This document shows positions 8,497 to 16,452 of a DNA stretch of 44,672 nt, one piece after another (position 1 is the first letter of the stretch; every line of letters starts with the position of its first letter). The notes under the pieces were generated by a model. It ran no database searches, was not told the DNA's origin, and saw only the letters and a list, made by a program, of their open reading frames with translations. The stretch lies in assembly GCA_022821145.1 (NCBI GenBank), contig JAJEEE010000007.1:1-44672 (forward strand), read 5' to 3'. This DNA is from Acidobacteriota bacterium (GTDB lineage: Bacteria > Acidobacteriota > Terriglobia > 20CM-2-55-15). Made by a program: the position numbers and the translations under genes.

Positions 8497-8684
8497 ACGA
8501 GTTCATTCCGCGAAGCTCCTTCGAAAAGTACATCCGTCGCGATGTCGCGCCTGGACTTCTCGGGGTTGTTCGACCGGTCGCCCGGCATCCAGATCGTCAC
8601 GCAAGTTGGGAAATCGACACCGGCCAAGCTGTCCGCATCACCACGCCCGACTTCCGGGCCTTCGCCCGGCTACCCGCCCGGATT
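8497..8684 (+). pseudogene. Collapsed duplicate of the amidohydrolase-P450 gene pair
   Basis: Three short stretches match the operon upstream in the same order. 8502-8536 resembles the amidohydrolase N-terminus (near 5563-5600). 8537-8602 resembles 6111-6177 of the same gene at about 90 percent by eye. 8603-8684 resembles the P450 3' end (about 7639-7720) at about three quarters identity. Internal deletions removed over 2 kb and the pieces are in different frames, so nothing functional remains. Codon traces such as SGLFDRSPGIQIVT and WEIDTGQAVRITTPDF can still be read. The stretch 8339-8496 before it shows nothing I can recognise. Confidence 0.8.
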
Positions 8685-8768
8685 CGAGCGACCGGCACGG
8701 CCCGCGGCAGCCACAGGGTCTCCCGTGACCGGTGTTTTCGTTGAAGATCGGCGGATCGTCTTCGGTTG

Positions 8769-8774
8769 TATACT
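8769..8774 (+). promoter_or_regulatory. Possible -10 box for a leaderless transcript
   Basis: TATACT ends six bases before the ATG at 8781, and no Shine-Dalgarno precedes that ATG, so transcription may begin at or next to the start codon. No good -35 is found at normal spacing; TTGAAG at 8741 is 22 bases away. Confidence 0.3.
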
Positions 8775-8780
8775 CCAAAA

Positions 8781-9725
8781 ATGGCTACGAAACGGATGTC
8801 CCTTGTCCTGTTCGTCCTCGTAGTGACGCTCTCGGCTTTCGCCGCGGAGCCGCGGCCAAATCTTGTCACTGCTCTCGAGCTGCAACGAATCGACGCTGTG
8901 GATCTCGACGACTTGCTCGCGCGGGCTGGCGCCAGCGCTCGGCGGTACGCCGAAGCGGTCCAGAATCTGACGACGGAAGAAACGTACACGATCCTCACCT
9001 ACGATGATGAGGGCCGCGTCACCCAACGCCGGGTTTTCGTCAGCCAACTCATGGTTCATGGTTCCACCCGAAGCTCCGCGACGATGGAGTATCGACACGT
9101 TCTCTCAGTGGATGGGCGGGAGGCCGGGGATCTGGAGTTGCGTGTGCAGAACCTCACAAGGGCACTTGCGAACGCCAGCTCCGAGTCGGAGGAGCAAGAG
9201 CTGATTGAACTCGAGAGCCGGAAATTCGGTCTGAACCCCAGAAATCGGGGGGCCACGTTCACGACGCAGCGGTATTTCCTTTCTGACGACGAAGATTTCA
9301 CCGCGGTGATCGCGGGCCGCGAAACGATTGACGGCTTGGACCTGATCTTGGTGGACTACAGGCAAATCCGCGACTCGCCCCGTTTCCGATTCAACCTTCC
9401 ATTTTGTTCCGAAACGACCCGTTGCTATGTGCGAGGGCGATTGTGGCTGGAAGCGTCGACTGGAAATCTGTGGCGGGACGAGGGCGATTTTATCGTAGAA
9501 GGCCTGTCAGCGGTCTCGGAAGACACCGAGTTCTACCACTACGAGTTCCAGCACGCGCCAAGCAGCCACGGCATTTTTACTCCGCAACGTTTCGATGTCA
9601 CCCGAAGCTTCAGCTTTAATCGTCAAAGAGACTTTCGCTCGCTTGAGCGCCACACTCAGGAATTCGCGCCTTTCGAACGCTTCGGCACGGACGTCCAGTT
9701 TTTCGTCGAAGATCTGGTCCGTTAG
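8781..9725 (+). CDS. Secreted protein of unknown function
   Basis: This 314-residue protein has an N-terminal signal peptide: basic MATKRM, hydrophobic SLVLFVLVVTL, likely cleavage after SAFA. The remainder has no motif I can assign. It is mixed alpha/beta and acidic, with an extended middle (residues about 115-150) rich in Glu/Ser and two cysteines in FCSETTRCYVRGRLW that could form a disulfide. The tail reads like beta strands of a periplasmic domain (RLWLEASTGNLWRDEG), a pattern also seen in lipid-binding LolA-like proteins, but this is only a resemblance. An upstream TTG (8766) is a possible start; ATG 8781 was preferred because it begins the signal peptide. It stands alone between decayed sequences. 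Confidence 0.75.
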   Translation: MATKRMSLVLFVLVVTLSAFAAEPRPNLVTALELQRIDAVDLDDLLARAGASARRYAEAVQNLTTEETYTILTYDDEGRVTQRRVFVSQLMVHGSTRSSATMEYRHVLSVDGREAGDLELRVQNLTRALANASSESEEQELIELESRKFGLNPRNRGATFTTQRYFLSDDEDFTAVIAGRETIDGLDLILVDYRQIRDSPRFRFNLPFCSETTRCYVRGRLWLEASTGNLWRDEGDFIVEGLSAVSEDTEFYHYEFQHAPSSHGIFTPQRFDVTRSFSFNRQRDFRSLERHTQEFAPFERFGTDVQFFVEDLVR

Positions 9726-9750
9726 CCCGAAATCGCCTCCGCACCCACCC

Positions 9751-10002
9751 GTCGTGTCGTTCCTCCGGTTTAACGTGGTTTGGGGAAACCAGTTTGATCT
9801 AGTGACCCAGCCTCAGAATCTGCCGAACCTGGTGGTGAGCACTCGCACAAGCTTCCATCACGACCACGCAGCGTGTTTGCGACGTCAGAAAACCCAGGCA
9901 CCTCCTCCTGGTCAGCTTCTTCCTACACAGCACGGTTCCATCCGCCACCCCGCCGTGGACGTGGAGACTTCGCTTCCCCAGGTCGATTCCGCCGGAATCG
10001 TT
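9751..10002 (-). pseudogene. IS110-family transposase N-terminal remnant
   Basis: The minus-strand frame encodes an IS110 DEDD-transposase start: GGIDLGKRSLHVHG (first catalytic Asp at position 7 of the remnant), RKKLTRRRCLGFL and the conserved VVVMEACASAHH with the Glu. It then hits an in-frame TAG at codon 68 and continues as IKLVSPNHVKP before the similarity ends. The third and fourth acidic residues and the whole C-terminal half are missing. This is a dead fragment filling the gap between 9726 and 10037. Confidence 0.8.
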
Positions 10003-10029
10003 GACCGCCCTCTACCCGTTGTATATAAA
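10001..10029 (+). promoter_or_regulatory. Sigma70-type promoter of the DUF6152 operon
   Basis: TTGACC (10001-10006) and TATAAA (10024-10029) are 17 bases apart. The expected transcript start is near 10036, one or two bases before the ATG at 10038, which has no Shine-Dalgarno. The message is probably leaderless. The -35 box begins at the border of the IS110 remnant. Confidence 0.6.
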
Positions 10030-10037
10030 ACGACAAT

Positions 10038-10463
10038 ATGAGGCGCGTAACGGGTTTGCTGTGGCTGGCCGCAACCGGGCTGCTGGTCGGCCCCGCCGCC
10101 TGGGCGGTGCATCATGGAGACGCCGGGCGCTACGAGAACACGCTGACGACGGTCACGGGAACAGTGCTCGAGGTGCAGCTCATCAATCCCCATTCCGTCC
10201 TGATGCTCGAGGTCGTCGGCGACGGCGGCGCCGTCATCTGGCGCGGGGAGCTGGGGCCTCCGAGAATGCTGCGCGGCTGGTGCTGGGACGACGACCTGAT
10301 CGGCATCGGCGACCGGATCACGATGCGAGGGCGGCGGCTGAAGAACGGCCAGCCCTACATGACCCTTTCCGAGGAGGCCCGGGTCCTGGACGTCGAAGGG
10401 CGGGAGCTATTCCGCGGCAACGAGCCCGGCCAGGCCGACGAACCGGGTCCATGCGCGGAGTGA
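10038..10463 (+). CDS. DUF6152 family secreted protein
   Basis: This 141-residue protein has a signal peptide (MRRVTGLLWLAATGLLVGPAAWA, cleaved near residue 23) and the DUF6152 pattern: H-HGDAGRYENTLTTVTGTV, then VQLINPHSVLMLEV, WRGELGPP and a final GDRITMRGRRLKNGQPYM. The family is a small periplasmic beta-rich domain of unknown role, often encoded near metal- or sugar-related genes. The stop overlaps the start of the FG-GAP lipoprotein by 13 bases, so the two are translated from one message together with the small membrane protein after it. Confidence 0.82.
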   Translation: MRRVTGLLWLAATGLLVGPAAWAVHHGDAGRYENTLTTVTGTVLEVQLINPHSVLMLEVVGDGGAVIWRGELGPPRMLRGWCWDDDLIGIGDRITMRGRRLKNGQPYMTLSEEARVLDVEGRELFRGNEPGQADEPGPCAE

Positions 10464-11965
10464 GCCGCAGGCCGGGTATTCTGGCGGCCGTCTTGGCCGC
10501 AGGCTGCACGGGGGGACCGGCCGAGCCGGACACCCCGGGGCCTGGACTCGGCTGGACCTCGGACCGCGTCGTCCGAGCGCCGACGGCGGCCCCCGGGGAG
10601 CAGTCCGGTTACGCGCTCGCCCTGAGCGGCGACGGTGCGACGCTGGCCGTCGGCGCGCCGATGAACGCGAGCGCGTCCTCCGGCGTTCACGCCGACGATT
10701 CCGAGGCCGGCGACGCGTCGTCGTTCGGTTCCGGCGCCGTTCGCGTGTACGCGGCGACGGGCGCCGGTTGGTCACTGGAGGGTTTCATCAACGCCTCCAA
10801 CTCCGGCCTCAACGACCAGTTCGGATCCACGCTGGCCATCAGCGGCGATGGGAACACGCTTGCGGTTTCGGCCGTCTTCGAGGACGGCGGCGGCGCCGGG
10901 GTCAACCCCGACCGGGACGACGACGCCGTCGCCCAGTCCGGGGCGGTCTACCTGTTCGAGCGAAATGGCGGCGCGTGGTCGGAAACCGCGTACGTCAAGG
11001 CATCCAACGCGGGGGAGCCGGGCGACGGCGACACGTTCGGCTACGCGATCAGCCTGAGCGGCGACGGGAACACGCTGGCCGTCGGCGCGCCGAGCGAAGA
11101 CAGCGCTTCGGCCGTCATCGACGGGGACGCGGCGGACAACGCGTCCGAGGCCTCCGGCGCCGTCTACGTGTTCGAGCGCAACGGCGGCGATTGGTCGCAG
11201 CAGGCCTACGTCAAGAGCTCCGGGAACGCGCCCGGCGCGCTGTTCGGCTATGCCGTCGCGCTCGATGCGGACGGGGACCGGCTGGCCGCCAGCGCCTACG
11301 ACGAAGATGGAGGGCGGGGGGCCGTCTACCTGTTCGCGCGCAATGGCGGCGCGTGGTCCGAGGAAGCACGGCTCCAGCCCTCGAACGTCGAGACACAGGA
11401 CTCGATCGGCGTCTGGATCGATATCAGCGACGACGGGGAGCGGGTCGCCGCCGGATCGCCGGACGAGGACAGCTTGCTGCGGGGCGTGGTCCCCGCCGGC
11501 GAAGCCGCGAACGACGAGGCGTCCAACACCTCGGCCGGGGCCGTCCACGTGTTCGCCATGGACGACGGCGCGTGGACGCAGGAGGCCTTCATCAAGGCGT
11601 CCAACACGGGGCTCGAGGACTGGTTCGGCTACCGCCTCGCCCTGGACGGAGAGGGCGCGACGCTGGCAATCGCGGCGCCCAACGAGGACAGCGCCGCCGA
11701 CGGGTTGGAGGTGAACGCCGACGACGATTCGGCCCCCGAAGCCGGAGCGGTCTACGTGTATCGGCGGGACGGCCGCGAGTGGAGCCATGAAGCCTTCGTC
11801 AAGAGCCCGGACGGTGAGCAGTTCGACGAGTTCGGCAGCGCCGTCGCGCTCAGCAACGACGGCCGGATGCTGGTCGTCGGCGCGCGATTCGATGACGGCG
11901 CCGGCGAAGACGCGGTTGCCGACTCCGGCGCGGCCCACGTGTTCGAACGGGAGGCGAGACGATGA
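10451..11965 (+). CDS. FG-GAP repeat beta-propeller lipoprotein
   Basis: The 504-residue protein begins with a lipoprotein signal (lipobox LAAGC near residue 18) and then carries seven repeats of the integrin/FG-GAP type. Examples are SGYALALSGDGATLAVGAP, FGSTLAISGDGNTLAVSA, FGYAISLSGDGNTLAVGAP and FGYRLALDGEGATLAIAAP. Each is followed by an acidic Ca2+-loop-like stretch rich in Asp and a GAVYVF strand. Seven units are what a closed seven-bladed propeller needs. It is probably surface- or periplasm-exposed and acts as a binding scaffold; its ligand is unknown. The ATG at 10451 sits inside the end of the DUF6152 gene, and the stop overlaps the next start in ATGA. Confidence 0.85.
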   Translation: MRGVSRRPGILAAVLAAGCTGGPAEPDTPGPGLGWTSDRVVRAPTAAPGEQSGYALALSGDGATLAVGAPMNASASSGVHADDSEAGDASSFGSGAVRVYAATGAGWSLEGFINASNSGLNDQFGSTLAISGDGNTLAVSAVFEDGGGAGVNPDRDDDAVAQSGAVYLFERNGGAWSETAYVKASNAGEPGDGDTFGYAISLSGDGNTLAVGAPSEDSASAVIDGDAADNASEASGAVYVFERNGGDWSQQAYVKSSGNAPGALFGYAVALDADGDRLAASAYDEDGGRGAVYLFARNGGAWSEEARLQPSNVETQDSIGVWIDISDDGERVAAGSPDEDSLLRGVVPAGEAANDEASNTSAGAVHVFAMDDGAWTQEAFIKASNTGLEDWFGYRLALDGEGATLAIAAPNEDSAADGLEVNADDDSAPEAGAVYVYRRDGREWSHEAFVKSPDGEQFDEFGSAVALSNDGRMLVVGARFDDGAGEDAVADSGAAHVFEREARR

Positions 11966-12369
11966 ACGTTCTGACCCATATCTGGACCGGAAGGATCCTG
12001 GTGATCGCCGGTTTCCTCCTCGGCTACAACAGCCTGAGCGCGACGGTCACGCACATCGGCAACGACGCGTTCCTGTTGGTGGGCGGCACCCAGACCCACA
12101 GCTGGCACCACTTTCTGAGGGAGCTCGGCGGGGACTTCGGCGCCATGGCGGCCATCCTGGTGATCCTGTTCGCTCCGGCGGGCGCGAGAACGCGGGTGGC
12201 GTGGTGGGTGATGCTGATACTCATGATCGGGTTCTACGCGCCCTTCTGGGTCGGTACGCCGTTCATGCCCGAGTTGGGCGCGCCGAGCCGGTCCGCGGAA
12301 ATCAATCACCTGATGATGGCGATCCCGGCGCTGATCGGGTGTTTTCTCTCCAGAAGACACTTCGCGTGA
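11962..12369 (+). CDS. Small integral membrane protein
   Basis: This 135-residue protein has about four hydrophobic segments: near 10-28, 55-70 (weaker), 78-95 and 115-130. Between the first two it has a His-containing loop (GGTQTHSWHHFLRELGG). No named family is recognised. The ATG overlaps the FG-GAP stop by four bases (ATGA), so translation is coupled. With the DUF6152 and FG-GAP genes it makes a three-gene unit whose products would all sit in or outside the inner membrane. Confidence 0.75.
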   Translation: MNVLTHIWTGRILVIAGFLLGYNSLSATVTHIGNDAFLLVGGTQTHSWHHFLRELGGDFGAMAAILVILFAPAGARTRVAWWVMLILMIGFYAPFWVGTPFMPELGAPSRSAEINHLMMAIPALIGCFLSRRHFA

Positions 12370-12401
12370 TGGACACCGCGGGAATCGCAAGGAGGACAGC
12401 C

Positions 12402-12575
12402 ATGAAACGCGCGATAGCGGTCTGGATCGCGCTCGGCATTTCGGCCGCTCCGTCCGTCGCGCAAGAGAACGGGCAACCGGCCACCGAAGTGCTGGGATCG
12501 CTCGACCTGGAGGGAAACCCCACCTTCATGGGCGGGGTGACCAATGGAGGACCGAACGCCCACTCGGTCTGGTGA
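12402..12575 (+). CDS. Signal-peptide fragment of the NHL-repeat protein, ended by in-frame TGA
   Basis: The 57-residue frame starts with an ideal ribosome site (AAGGAGG at 12389-12395, six bases from ATG) and encodes a clear signal peptide ending in APSVAQ. About 34 more residues follow (ATEVLGSLDLEGNP ... GGPNAHSVW). It stops at TGA 12573-12575. The reading frame continues unchanged on the far side into the NHL-repeat protein, so this is the natural N-terminus of that protein, separated by one nonsense codon. A TGG-to-TGA change, a sequencing error or readthrough could each explain it. Confidence 0.75.
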   Translation: MKRAIAVWIALGISAAPSVAQENGQPATEVLGSLDLEGNPTFMGGVTNGGPNAHSVW

Positions 12576-12587
12576 CCGGGCGCTCCG

Positions 12588-15500
12588 GTGCTGGACAGCA
12601 CCACTCGACGCCTGATCGTCCCGGGCCAGGGCAACGGCAACATCTCCATCTTCCAGCTCGACGCGAACGGCCTGCCGCTGAGGCGGACCGCCGACCACGT
12701 CCTCGGGCACGAGTCGACCTACGGCCGCCGGACATCGTCGGGCGACGTGGCGATCGACACGCTGCCGTTCAGCACCTCGCCGGCCATCGACGAGGTCTAC
12801 CAGCGCCTGTTCGCGGTCGACCGCACGGTGAACGCGTGGGGGCCGGGCCTGCGCATCCTGGCCTTCGACATCCATCCCGACCGGATCGAGACCGGTTCGG
12901 AGGCCATCGCCGTGATCGGCGCGCCCGATTTCGAGTCCCGCGCCAACGGGGTCGGACCCAACCGCTTCCAGTCCGCCGGCGTCATGATGGACAGTGCGAA
13001 CCAGCGCCTTTTCGTCACCGACGGCGGCAACAACCGGATCCTGGTGTTCGACGTCCACCCGGACCGCCTGGAGAACGATCCGGACGCGTTCGCCGTGATC
13101 GGTCAGCCGGACTTCGACTCGCGCGAGCCCGGCATCGGGGCCGACTCGCTGTCCAGACCCGGCAGCGTCGCGCTGGATCGCGCCAACCACCGCCTGTTCG
13201 TCAGTGACGGCGGCAACAACCGGATCGTCGTCTTCGATGTCCATCCCGACCGGTTCGAAAGCAGTCCCGACGCCGTGGCCGTGCTGGGGCAGGCGGACTT
13301 CGACAGCCGCGCTCCGCGCGCATCCGACACGCAGATCGGCCCGGGAAGCCTGTCCTATGACGGCGCGACCGGCCGGTTGATGCTCACCGACAGCGGCAAC
13401 AACCGCATCCTGGTTTACGACGTCGCGCCGGATAGCATGACGAATTTCCCGGAACCGATCGGCATCATCGGCCAGCCGGACTACGATACCGTGACGGAAG
13501 ACCGCCTCACGTTCTCCCCGGAACTGGCCCGATCCAAGACGTTCGGCCCGCGCATCACGGGCGGTTCGATCTCGGCCGACAACCAGTTGCTCTACGTGTC
13601 GGAGGGTTATTGGGCCGGCAACCGGGTCGGCATCTTCGACATTTCGGGTGAGGGCGATTCCCTGTCGGGCGGACGCATGGTCGACGTCGTGGGTCATATC
13701 GACGACGACGGCGGCCCGTCGTTCACCGCCCGCGCGGCGAACGACCGGATCGACGACCGGAGCCACTACCCTCGGGCCGTCGCGCTGGATCCCGTCGACC
13801 ACCGGCTCTTCACGATCGATCAATACAACCACCGCGTCATGGTGTGGCAGCTCGATCCCCGAAACCAGTTGCTCGACCGCGAGGCCATCGCCGTGATCGG
13901 CCAGCCCGGCTTCGGGAGCGACACGATTCCGGGCCCGACGTCGCGGACGTTCCGGATTCCGGGCGCCGTGGCCTACGACCCGGGCCAGAAGCTGCTGTTC
14001 GTCGGCGACGGTTACTACAATCGAGTCCTGGTGTTCGACGCCGATCCCGATCGGCTCGAGACATATCCGGAAGCGATCGCCGTTCTGGGACAGCCGGACT
14101 TCACGTCTTCGGACGCCCGCATGACGCGGACGTCGCTGAACTTCGACGTCGCCGTCGGACGTTACGGCATCACGTCGAGCAACCCCCGGGCCATGGGCAT
14201 CGCCGTCGATTCGGAAGGTCGGCGGCTCTTTGTCTCCGACGGTCCGAACTACCGCGTGATGGTCTTCGACATCGCGCCCGGACAGTTGCAGAACGGCGCG
14301 CCCGCCATCGCCGTGCTCGGCAAGCCCGACTTCACTTCGGGACGGTCCGTGCTGACCGACCGCGCCGGCGGCGGAGGGCCCGAAACCGGCGCGGCGACGC
14401 GCAACGCGTTCTCGGCCATGGCCGGGGACCTCGTGTACGACCCCAACCACGAGCGCCTGTTCGTGGCGGAGCCGCTCAGCCACAGGGTGCTGGTGTTCAA
14501 CGCGGCCCCGGAGCAACTGCGGACCGGAATGGACGCCGTCGCCGTGCTGGGACAACCGGACTTCGCCTCCACTCGGGGCGTGCGCCTGGACACGGAACCG
14601 GTCGATGAGGACGAAGGGCGGCGCGTACTCCGGTGGCCGGACGGACTGGCCTACGACACGGCCAACGACCGGGTGATCCTGAGCGACAAGGGCAACGATC
14701 GCGTGCTGGTCTTCGACGGTGCGCCCGGCGTGCTCGGAACCGGGATGGGGGCCAGCTTCGTCCTGGGTCAACCCGACTTCGCGACCCGGGCGCCCGGACG
14801 GGGACGCCAGGACCAGTTGGCCGACGTCCGCGGCATCGCGTTCGACAGCGAGCACCAACGGCTCTACGCGACCGATTCGTTCTGGGCCCGGGTCATGGTC
14901 TTCGACTTCGCCCGGTCCGAACGCGACGTCCGGCTGGCGCCGAACGCTTCACAGTCCTTTTCGACGATCGATGCGAGCATCGACCGCGACGCGGCGCCGC
15001 GGTTCGGATACGCGCGGGTTTCGCTGCCCGTTGCCGCCGCCGCGACCTACAGCGTGACCCGGACGCTCCTGGACGAAGCCTCCACGCGCGAGAGCCGAAT
15101 ACTGATCAGCGAAACCTCGATCGAGGCCCGGCCGCCGTCCTCGAACGCCCATGTACGAGTCCGGCACGAGCCGGGGTCGCGAGAGACCGTGTTCCTGATC
15201 CACAACGGCGCGCCGCGGGCGGCTCAACTCGCGTTCACGTTCCACGACTCCGGCGGGCAGGCGATCGGCGTTTCCGAAACGTCCATCGATCCCGGCGAGC
15301 AGCGGCGGATCGGCACGGCGGATCTGCTCGACAGCGGCCAGACGCTGGACGGCCTGGTCGAAATCGAGAGCACGGAACAGGTGACCATCGCCGCGCTCGT
15401 CGCGTCGACCACGGCCCGCGGCGATCGGATCGTCGCGTCGGCCCCGCTTGCCGTCGCCGCCGGTCCCGGGCGCGCCATCGTTCCCCAGTTGATGGACGGC

Positions 15501-16271
15501 GGCGGCTACCGCACTCGAATCGAACTGTCGAATCCGACCGACGAGCCGCTTTCCGGCGCGCTCCGTTTCTTCGGAGACTGGCTTCCGCTCGCCGGCCAGG
15601 ATGTCCCCTACGACGTTCCGGCCCGCGGCATGTTTTCGTTCGAAACCGAGGGGCGCCCGGGGCTGGCCCGGAGCGGTTACGCGTCCGTCGAGCCGGCGGG
15701 ACCTGTCGGCCCGCACGCCGCCGCGACGATCGAGTTGTCCGATGGCGGCACGCTGATCTCCAGCACGTCCGTGGATGCCTCCGGCCCGCTCCAACGGGCC
15801 TGGATTCCCGTGGACACGCGGCCGACGCCCATCCGCCACGGCCGGATCGACGCCCGATTCACCATCGTCAACGACAACCCGATCGGTGCGAGTCTGCGCT
15901 TCGTCCTGTACGGGCTGGACGGCGCGGAAACCGACCGCCGCGAAGAGATCGTGCGCGAGCACAGCCAGCAGGAGTTCTCGCTGGTCCAATTGTTCGACGT
16001 CGGCCGGTACAAGGGAACGTTGTACGTGATCAGCGACGCCCCGGTCTCGATTCACGCGATCCGGGAAACCGTGAATCTGCGTGATGAGCCGATCGCCGTG
16101 CGGACGCCCGTGTTCAAGCCCGGAGACGCCGCCGCGACGACGCTCGAACTGAGGGACGGCGACGGCGTCACGACCGAGATCGTCCTGGTCAATACCGGCG
16201 ACGCCGAAGCTTCGGGCGTCGTGGCGACGCGGGACGCGTCGGGCGAGCCGCTGAGCCTGCCGCTGCGATAG
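12588..16271 (+). CDS. Large NHL-repeat (double beta-propeller) secreted protein
   Basis: The frame gives 1227 residues from GTG 12588. The first 780 or so contain about twelve NHL-type units with the pattern RLFVSDGGNNRIVVFDVHPDR ... AVLGQPDF, enough for two six-bladed propellers. The C-terminal 400 residues form several beta-sandwich-like modules, including AIVPQLMDGGGYRTRIELSN and RHGRIDARFTIVNDNP, a style seen in extracellular scaffold proteins. The natural start is probably ATG 12402 with a signal peptide, but an in-frame TGA at 12573 separates it. From GTG 12588 the product would lack export information. Either the gene is inactivated or the TGA is read through. NHL propellers bind proteins, glycans or RNA; the ligand is unknown. 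Confidence 0.8.
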   Translation: MLDSTTRRLIVPGQGNGNISIFQLDANGLPLRRTADHVLGHESTYGRRTSSGDVAIDTLPFSTSPAIDEVYQRLFAVDRTVNAWGPGLRILAFDIHPDRIETGSEAIAVIGAPDFESRANGVGPNRFQSAGVMMDSANQRLFVTDGGNNRILVFDVHPDRLENDPDAFAVIGQPDFDSREPGIGADSLSRPGSVALDRANHRLFVSDGGNNRIVVFDVHPDRFESSPDAVAVLGQADFDSRAPRASDTQIGPGSLSYDGATGRLMLTDSGNNRILVYDVAPDSMTNFPEPIGIIGQPDYDTVTEDRLTFSPELARSKTFGPRITGGSISADNQLLYVSEGYWAGNRVGIFDISGEGDSLSGGRMVDVVGHIDDDGGPSFTARAANDRIDDRSHYPRAVALDPVDHRLFTIDQYNHRVMVWQLDPRNQLLDREAIAVIGQPGFGSDTIPGPTSRTFRIPGAVAYDPGQKLLFVGDGYYNRVLVFDADPDRLETYPEAIAVLGQPDFTSSDARMTRTSLNFDVAVGRYGITSSNPRAMGIAVDSEGRRLFVSDGPNYRVMVFDIAPGQLQNGAPAIAVLGKPDFTSGRSVLTDRAGGGGPETGAATRNAFSAMAGDLVYDPNHERLFVAEPLSHRVLVFNAAPEQLRTGMDAVAVLGQPDFASTRGVRLDTEPVDEDEGRRVLRWPDGLAYDTANDRVILSDKGNDRVLVFDGAPGVLGTGMGASFVLGQPDFATRAPGRGRQDQLADVRGIAFDSEHQRLYATDSFWARVMVFDFARSERDVRLAPNASQSFSTIDASIDRDAAPRFGYARVSLPVAAAATYSVTRTLLDEASTRESRILISETSIEARPPSSNAHVRVRHEPGSRETVFLIHNGAPRAAQLAFTFHDSGGQAIGVSETSIDPGEQRRIGTADLLDSGQTLDGLVEIESTEQVTIAALVASTTARGDRIVASAPLAVAAGPGRAIVPQLMDGGGYRTRIELSNPTDEPLSGALRFFGDWLPLAGQDVPYDVPARGMFSFETEGRPGLARSGYASVEPAGPVGPHAAATIELSDGGTLISSTSVDASGPLQRAWIPVDTRPTPIRHGRIDARFTIVNDNPIGASLRFVLYGLDGAETDRREEIVREHSQQEFSLVQLFDVGRYKGTLYVISDAPVSIHAIRETVNLRDEPIAVRTPVFKPGDAAATTLELRDGDGVTTEIVLVNTGDAEASGVVATRDASGEPLSLPLR

Positions 16272-16452
16272 GCGTCATCGGACCGGCTGCGGGTTCAAGT
16301 TCAGCGACTGAAGAATCGAGCCTTCGACGCTCGCACCGTTTGCGAACAATTTACGGCGTTCCGCTTGACACGAAAGCGCCGTGCCCGCGGAATGGTTACA
16401 TGCGCTCGGGCGTTTCGTCTCGCTGTCCCCACACCGATGGCGCAGTCGTGTC

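Noticed and set aside
12573..12575. TGA as a selenocysteine codon in the NHL-repeat gene
   Set aside because: The position follows Trp in a structural propeller region with no redox motif, and no SECIS-like hairpin was evident just downstream; mutation or error is simpler.
12306..14858. 850-codon minus-strand open frame opposite the NHL-repeat gene
   Set aside because: It is a GC-rich shadow that mirrors the repeat units of the plus-strand propeller and has no recognisable domain.
12842..14950. DNA-level tandem repeats as a CRISPR-like array
   Set aside because: The repeats are codons of NHL units of about 120-230 bases with varied sequence, not short identical repeats with spacers.
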